Source of the DNA: Torreya grandis
Taxonomy: Eukaryota; Streptophyta; Pinopsida; Cupressales; Taxaceae
Assembly: GCA_037957365.1 (NCBI GenBank)
Contig: JARHVA010000350.1
Location: 477,501 to 541,500 of the forward strand
DNA length: 64,000 nucleotides
Direction of reading: 5' to 3'
The translations under genes were made by a program, and so were the position numbers. Positions 56,770 through 64,000 of the stretch are shown piece after piece. The notes under the pieces are model-generated. The model was not told the DNA's origin. It saw only the letters and a program-made list of their open reading frames with translations, and searched no databases. The stretch's first letter is position 1. Every line of letters starts with the position of its first letter.

Positions 56770-58190
56770 CTTTAGGGTGGTTTGTTTCACCACCTCAGTC
56801 TTATCTTTCATTAGGTTAAATTTTTCTCTACCCTTGTATGTTTTCTCAAGACTTCCACAAGCCCATTAATAGTATTTTTCAATTGTTTTTTATGATCCCT
56901 TTTATCTTTGAGAGGTAGTTGAGTGTCTTTAACAACATGTCGGTTGGTCTTGGTACTCACAACTTTTGACTTTATATTTTTTTCATTTTATTTTTTCATT
57001 TCCAATTTCCAATTTGAGATTGTCATTATCATCCATTAGGTCATTCCATTCCTTAATAATTTACACCATATCCATTCCCATATCCATTAACCTTTCCTAA
57101 AATGATGGATCTCCCTTTTACATTCCCATCTAGGGTCATTCAGTTCACAAACCTCTTTACCCTTGCAACAATCTTCCTCACCCCAATAAATTGTGATGAT
57201 TTTACATTTTTCACCCCCTAAATCTAAGGTGTTTACTCCCATAAATTTATGTAATTTGAAACTTATAGGGGATTAGATTTTGGGGTGTTGGTAGAAGGGA
57301 AGTTAGGTTGAGTGTTAATAGGGGTGGGAACTTTTACTCATGTAAAAAACTAATGTCCTCATTAGATGAGTAATCCATGGGGGTGACTTAGATATGTTTT
57401 TCCCTCAAGGGTTTTCCATGTTTAACCAACATAAATATCATGCCTTGATGGATTATATCATTGTCCTAGCTAATCTAGTATGCAAGGGTAGTGTTTTCCA
57501 ATAATTTAAATAAATAGAATAAGAGATGAATTTTATAACCAAACCTTAGAATTGATTAAACAATTAAAAAAATGTAAGAAAATATCAAATTAAACTTACC
57601 CTATAGTTTTAATTACTTCATAATTTACAAAAAAAAATTTGGCCACCAATGTGGTAGATCCTGTCATAGAAAAACTTTCTTTTCAATTTTTTAGGGTAAC
57701 ATCAATGTAGAAGAACTTCTACATTAATTCCAATTTTATAATTTTATACTTAAAAGCTTTTAACCCCTCACAACTCATTATAGTATCCTCTCTAATTATT
57801 TGTTTTGATACATTAATTTTTATGCTCCTCATCCTTATGGTACATTTTTTTTAGGCCAACATAAAATCCTTTGATAACACTGCATCATGCCTTATAATTC
57901 TTTGCATGAATTTGGCTATCCCTCTCTTTTTGAGATTATTCCAAACCCATATATTTCCCTAGGCATCCACACAATAAAATGGTTCCATATTGTTTATATT
58001 TCTTCCCATTTTCACTAAATTATTATCCCTCTAATTATAGAATACATTGATATCCTTGTTCCCATAGGAGGATTTCAAAAATAAGATGAAATGATAGTTT
58101 TACATATCTTTGTGATTCAATGTGAAGTTGATGTTCATGGACCATCCAACACATACCAATTCTTAGAGAAATTTTTTAAGTAATAACAAA
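56770..58190 (-). pseudogene. Unassigned antisense coding relic inside D
   Basis: Read from right to left, the minus strand gives protein-like text with few stops: MVHEHQLHIESQRYVKLSFH, then NIWVWNNLKKRGIAKFMQRI, IRHDAVLSKDFMLA, later EGLKAFKYKIIKLELM, NDLMDDNDNLKLEIGNEKMK and, at the end, LMKDKTEVVKQTTLKK. The last part looks coiled-coil-like and basic. I do not recognise the family. It could be a LINE ORF1-type or Gag-like protein of a nested element, an antisense ORF belonging to D, or a captured host fragment. No LTR or tail delimiting a nested insertion was found. Confidence 0.45.
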
Positions 58191-58369
58191 ATTTTAAGTC
58201 ATTTACATATGTCAAAGGCAAATTTATAAAAAACTGGGTGTCTAGAAAACTACCTTCAAGAAAAAGAATTAGAAATAGAATGAGATTTCCAAAACAAGTT
58301 TCATATTCAGAATGTGAGGTTTAATAATACTTTAGTGAATAGGAAACCATGAAATGATTTTAAAGAAGG

Positions 58370-58510
58370 GTTATGGAGGTAATAAATCTAAGAGAAAGGG
58401 ACCACTTGGTAGATATCTTACTTGTGGAGGAGATCATTATGTTAAGGACTATCCTCAGTGGAAGACAAAAGGAAAAAATAAGATTTCATCTACCTCTTCA
58501 TCACAGTAGA
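58370..58510 (+). pseudogene. Gag zinc knuckle of D
   Basis: GRYLTCGGDHYVKDYPQWK follows a basic stretch NKSKRKGPL. It matches the Gypsy knuckle C-x2-C-x4-H-x4-C (family CYTCGGPHRxRDCPQ) with the first Cys as Leu and the last as Tyr. It would have bound element RNA. Confidence 0.75.
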
Positions 58511-58689
58511 GAAACTTCTAGTAATGAATTCATGTAGCTATCAACAACCATCAAGTGAATTTCAAGCCTCTCCCACTAAAGTATTAGGTACCTTATTTGG
58601 GTATATTATTTCCACTTAATAGATACATGATCTATTAAATGTTTTATTTCTCCTAAAATATTAAATAAATTACATATGAATGTGTACAA

Positions 58690-59275
58690 GGTGCATAATT
58701 TTATGGGATTAATGGGATATTATAGGAAATTTATGACAAATTTATCTAATATATCTAACCCAATCGCCTCTCTATAATGGAAATAACAGTATTATGTTTG
58801 GATCGATAAGTGGAAACAATTATTCCAAATTTTGAAAAGGAGGATTACTTTTGCATTAGTATTATAGATTTTGGATCCAAAAGGTCATTTTTTAGTGATA
58901 ATTTATGCTTTTGAATATGGTAAAGGAGGATTTATTAGGAAGGAGGGTAAATTTGTAGTTTATGAATCAACGAAATTGAAGCCTTATGAGGCTAAATATG
59001 CCCCATGTGACTAGGAGTTGGCTGAAATAGTTCTTTCTTTACAAGAATAGAGGCATTACTTATTGGAAAAACCATTTGAGATCAAATTATTAAACTTGGG
59101 GATCAAGTATATATTTTCCAAACCCAACTTGAATTTTGAGAAAAAATGATGGTTTGAATTCCTATCAAATTATGAATTTGACATAATATACATTAAGGGT
59201 AAGGAAAAAAGGGTTGTGTATGCCCTTAGTCATAGAAGGTACATTTCAACATTGGATACTATTATGAATACATTT
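58690..59275 (+). pseudogene. RT C-terminus and RNase H of D
   Basis: The text reads VHNFMGLMGYYRKFMTNLSN, ISNPIASL, then FEYGKGGFIRKEGKFVVYES, TKLKPYEAKYAPCD, ELAEIVLSL, RHYLLEKPFEIK, then WFEFLSNYEFDIIYIKGKEK and RVVYALSHRR. These are the Gypsy connection and RNase H blocks (VRxFLGLxGYYRRFI, EKNYxxxxxELLAIVxAL, W..FL..YDFxIxYxPGKxNxVADALSR). The Asp of VADALSR is Tyr. RT fingers and palm are absent just upstream. Several stops interrupt. Confidence 0.9.
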
Positions 59276-59329
59276 TGAGACCAATTTTTTAATTTATGTT
59301 CATGAGACAAATCATTTTAACAAGTCAAG

Positions 59330-60080
59330 AAATATCTAACAGAAAATCCTCAAGACATTAGGTATAAAGGATTATAATTTGATAATGATGGACTTTTGAG
59401 ATATAATGGAGGGATCTATATGTTTGAGAAATAAAATTTGAGGGTGATTTTTTTAAAATATTTACACAAATATCCATATTTTGTACATTATGGGGTGATT
59501 TATCTCTTGAAAGAGTTAAAACCATTATGCTTATGGAAAGAAATCAAGAAAGATGTATCGGATTTTATGACAATATTCTTAAAATGTTAGCAAGTCAAGG
59601 TTAAGTACATACATCTTGTTGGGTTATCCAAAATTAAAATGGAAAGTCATCATTATGCACTTTGTCTAAGGCTTTCATGTTAAATAATAATCATGATATG
59701 ATATTGGTCATTGTTGATAAACTTACCAGAGTATCACACTTCATTATAGGTAATTTGATTGATGATCTACTAATGCTTGTAAATAGGTTTATAAAGTAAG
59801 TGTATATATTTCATGGGTTTAAAAAAATATCATCTCAAATAGGGACCCCTGAATGAACTCCAAGTTTTGGAAAAACATATTAATGCAATTTTGGGAACAT
59901 AGCTAAACTTTATCAACACTTACCATCCAAAAATGTATGGGGAATAAAAGAGTGAATTGAATATTGGAGGATTTTTTAAGAATGTATTGTATAAATTAGC
60001 AATATAATGGGAAGAATATCTTCCATAAGTTGATTTTGATTATAATATTTCATTTCAATCAGCCTTAAAAATGGCCCTTT
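59330..60080 (+). pseudogene. Integrase of D
   Basis: The zinc-binding region reads LHKYPYFVHYGV, LWKEIKKDVSDFMT, FLKCQQVK (the HHCC module H-x3-H..C-x2-C, here C followed by QQ). Later INTYHPKMYGE matches the family TAYHPQTDGQTE block, then VDFDYNISFQSALKMALFKL matches the EFAYNNSxHSATGxSPF block. The catalytic Glu region (QTERVN) has become EXKSELN. Stops and frameshifts are frequent. It would have inserted element DNA. Confidence 0.85.
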
Positions 60081-60204
60081 TTAAATTATTTTAGGTAGGA
60101 GGTGTAGAACACCTATTGACAAGATAAATTAGAGGATAGAGTGGGATTTGGACTAGATATGTTCAATGAAATGGAAGAACAGGTGAAGATAATAAGTAAA
60201 ATAT

Positions 60205-60655
60205 TGGTTGAAGCCAATGATAGGCATGAAATTCTCAATTAGAGATAAATTTTTTCTAAAAATCAAAACCCAAATTATTTTCATCAAGTTTGGTAAATCA
60301 TCAAAACTATCACCTAGATATGTGGTACCTTTTGGGGTTCTAGAAGTGATATATACCTATAGCATAAAGACTTTTTTTTCTACTAGCTTTAGTACAAATG
60401 CATAATATTTTTCATGTAGCCTATTTTAAAAAGTATATAGCTATTGCTTCACATGTTTTGGCATGGAATGAATTGCATGTTTTACATTCATGGGTGGTAA
60501 AGAACCAGTCATAGTACTTGATACATGTAAGCTTAGCCTGCATAATAGAGAAGTATCTCAATGCAAGATCTAGTAGACCAATATTCTAAAGATAGTGACA
60601 CATGGGTGGATTATGATAAATTCTATAGTTTATTTCCACATTTATTTTAATATTT
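60205..60655 (+). pseudogene. Integrase C-terminus with chromodomain-like tail of D
   Basis: The open frame 60208-60405 reads FLKIKTQIIFIKFGKSSKLS, PRYVVPFGVLEVI, the family block RVSPxKGVxRFGKxGKLSPRYVGPFEILERI. It is followed by IFHVAYFKKYIA and ASHVLAWNELHV (family VFHVSxLKKYxxDPSHV). Near 60583-60650 KDSDTWVDYDKFYSLFPHLF resembles the chromodomain end (EATWExExxMxxxYPxLF). Chromodomains target integration to marked chromatin, which places D among chromoviruses. Confidence 0.85.
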
Positions 60656-60724
60656 TTTTAACTAAACTTTATTTTATTTTCATAACTCTTATTTAAATAA
60701 ATGTCATCAGGATGATGACCTATT

Positions 60725-60737
60725 TTAGGGGGGAGGA
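60725..60737 (+). other. Polypurine tract of D
   Basis: TTAGGGGGGAGGA directly precedes TGTTACATCC. Confidence 0.9.
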
Positions 60738-62226
<1,489 letters not shown>

Positions 62227-63136
62227 AAATCCATATAATAATTTAGGTTTGCCTAAATATGTATAGACTATGTTATTTCATTTATTTTAGTCTTTAAATA
62301 AAATTTAGAACCCTCTTTTTGCTTAGGTTAGGATACTCATCTATTTGAATGCATATAATGGTAGCCCCTTAGCCATTCATGGTCATCACAATATATAAGG
62401 TTTTGTTGTGGTTTTGTTATTGTGAATAAAATACCATCTAAGGATTTAAGTATAGGTCACTCTTACAGACCTAAAGATGAAACTCACTTCCATCCACAAA
62501 CCCATAATATTGAGGGTAAACTAGTAATATAATCTCAAAAATCTTTATGAAAAAAATATTTTTAATACATTCATGTCTACAGTTGAATATGGTTGCTAGT
62601 AGAATTGCTTATGAGAAAGTATACAAACAATATTATTTGTTTTTGGTTATAATGAGTTTGGAAATGGGGAAAGGAGGGGAGATGCATTATGTTTGCATTA
62701 TTTATTGTCATAGTGACACTCACTTATAGTTATTTTAGTAATATTTTACCTTAATCTTAACCTCATGGTAGAAACTAAAACTAGATGATCTCTTGAACTT
62801 CTAAAAAGGTCAAAATCATTTTTTAGACTATATTATGTTCTTCATTGAATTAATATAAATCATATTTAATTATATATATATATTGGCCAATCAAACCTTT
62901 TATTCAAATTTTACACAAATATTTGTTAATAAGATTGTATATAATATACCCTTTTCTTGATTTAATAAGGCTTGCAAACATGGGAACTATATTTTTGTGA
63001 GACTATTAAAGTTGTTACAGCCATACATAATTATATATATGAATTATTTTTTTATTTTTTTTGAAGTTGGTTATATCCATATATATATATACAAGTTGTT
63101 GATTTTTATTTTGATTGGAAATTGTGTCAAATATCA

Positions 63137-63139
<3 letters not shown>
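62227..63139. other. Gene-free AT-rich region
   Basis: No element signature or recognisable coding. The ORF at 62547-62729 (60 residues) has no domain, and the one at 62997-63221 runs into a TA repeat. Confidence 0.6.

Positions 63140-63140
<1 letters not shown>

Positions 63141-63181
<41 letters not shown>
63141..63181. repeat. (TA)n microsatellite
   Basis: About 20 TA units. Confidence 0.95.
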
Positions 63182-63186
<5 letters not shown>

Positions 63187-63669
63187 GTAAACAGACATTC
63201 ATTGAGTTAAGTCATAGATAAAATTTTGTACCAAATTTTATAGTGTTTTTGGGATTGAAATGAGAGAATATTTAAATGGATTAAAAAATAACTTTAAATC
63301 TTTTTTTAAGTCTCATATGTACTAAAGTGTATACCTATTTGGTAGTCTTAAGAAGATAATTATTTCTTATCCTTTCTATTAGATAGTATAATGTTGGGCA
63401 GAATATATGTGATTACATAAATGATAGAATACTCTATATATAAAGTCAAGTTTGCAAGGAATAAATAATTTAATATGTTATAATTATATAAAATAAAATT
63501 TATAAGACAAGTTTATTGGGTTAAGAGAGGAAAGTTTTATATATAAAACTTGAGTGGATTGTCCAACTTGAGTATAGTAAATATATCATGGTTATTATTA
63601 ATATGTTATTATTATAAGCCTTCTTGAGTCTTATTTGAATCATTGTTCAACATATATAATGTTAAGGAA

Positions 63670-63748
<79 letters not shown>

Positions 63749-64000
63749 GAAATATTATGAGTTGTGCATTGAGAAAGTTGATGATAATGAACCTATTTTA
63801 TCTAAGCTTTTCTCATATTGTAATATTTACATTAGGCAATGATTTGATTTAAAATATATATATTATGCAAGTTGTTATACATACATCTATATTTATTGAA
63901 AGTGTTGGAGGTAACATTGAATGCATGTTTTTAGAAAAACTATAGCCATTTTTTTAAATGAAAGATGTTTTTGAACTTGTATAAAATGATTGTGTGAAAT
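63182..64000. other. Gene-free end of the window
   Basis: It is AT-rich and contains the ATT repeat listed separately. Nothing else can be supported. Confidence 0.6.
63673..63748. repeat. (ATT)n microsatellite
   Basis: About 25 uninterrupted ATT units. Confidence 0.97.

Noticed and set aside
58690..60655. Possible endogenous pararetrovirus (caulimovirid) rather than a retrotransposon
   Set aside because: Integrase, LTRs, a polypurine tract and a chromodomain-like end are all present, which defines a Gypsy chromovirus.

Overview
This window looks like intergenic DNA from a large, strongly AT-rich plant nuclear genome. Nearly all of it is old, nested LTR retrotransposons, and I recognise no host gene, tRNA gene or rRNA gene. 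Deep decay (stop codons in every retroelement gene, transition-type changes, CpG scarcity by eye), long LTRs and low GC fit a gymnosperm; a very low-GC lineage such as Gnetales/Welwitschia is possible, but that is inference. All ORFs are short, and the longest are microsatellite artefacts.

Layout. (1) Positions 1-32036 are one outer Ty3/Gypsy-type element on the minus strand ('A2', family A) whose left LTR is cut by the window edge. Four elements are nested in it: a family A sister in the opposite orientation (A1, 3116-10796); a Ty1/Copia element with 1.1-1.2 kb LTRs (Copia-1, 11454-15885, TSD GTTAT); a Gypsy-type element (B, 17379-25767, TSD ATGTT); and, inside the right LTR of A2, a second Copia (Copia-2, 27124-31603, TSD GGTTG). 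(2) 32042 to at least 35200 is the 3' part of a further LTR element (F). (3) 35380-39183 is gene-free, pyrimidine-rich and microsatellite-rich. (4) 39189-46808 is a third family A copy on the minus strand (A3). (5) 46814-50080 is a minus-strand retroelement remnant (E) with a four-hairpin array and an acidic coding repeat. (6) 50440-54600 holds an inverted repeat, a relic related to B (C), a 205-bp tandem duplication and an array of about 200-bp repeats. (7) 54622-54873 is a SINE with target duplications; its sister sits in A1. (8) 55153-62226 is a Gypsy chromovirus-like element (D) with zinc knuckle, RT C-terminus/RNase H, integrase and a chromodomain-like tail, plus an unexplained antisense ORF relic. 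(9) 62227-64000 is gene-free.

Families A and B carry gag and aspartic-protease relics but no reverse transcriptase or integrase that I can find, so they look non-autonomous; they share a primer-binding-site motif. The most unusual structure is in family A: about 0.8 kb before the 3' LTR, each copy carries an array of exactly 36-bp palindromic modules (7 in A1, 7 in A3, 4 in A2) with partly conserved spacer lengths. A longer inverted repeat lies next to the array and is clear in A1 and A3. I know of no described retrotransposon part like this.
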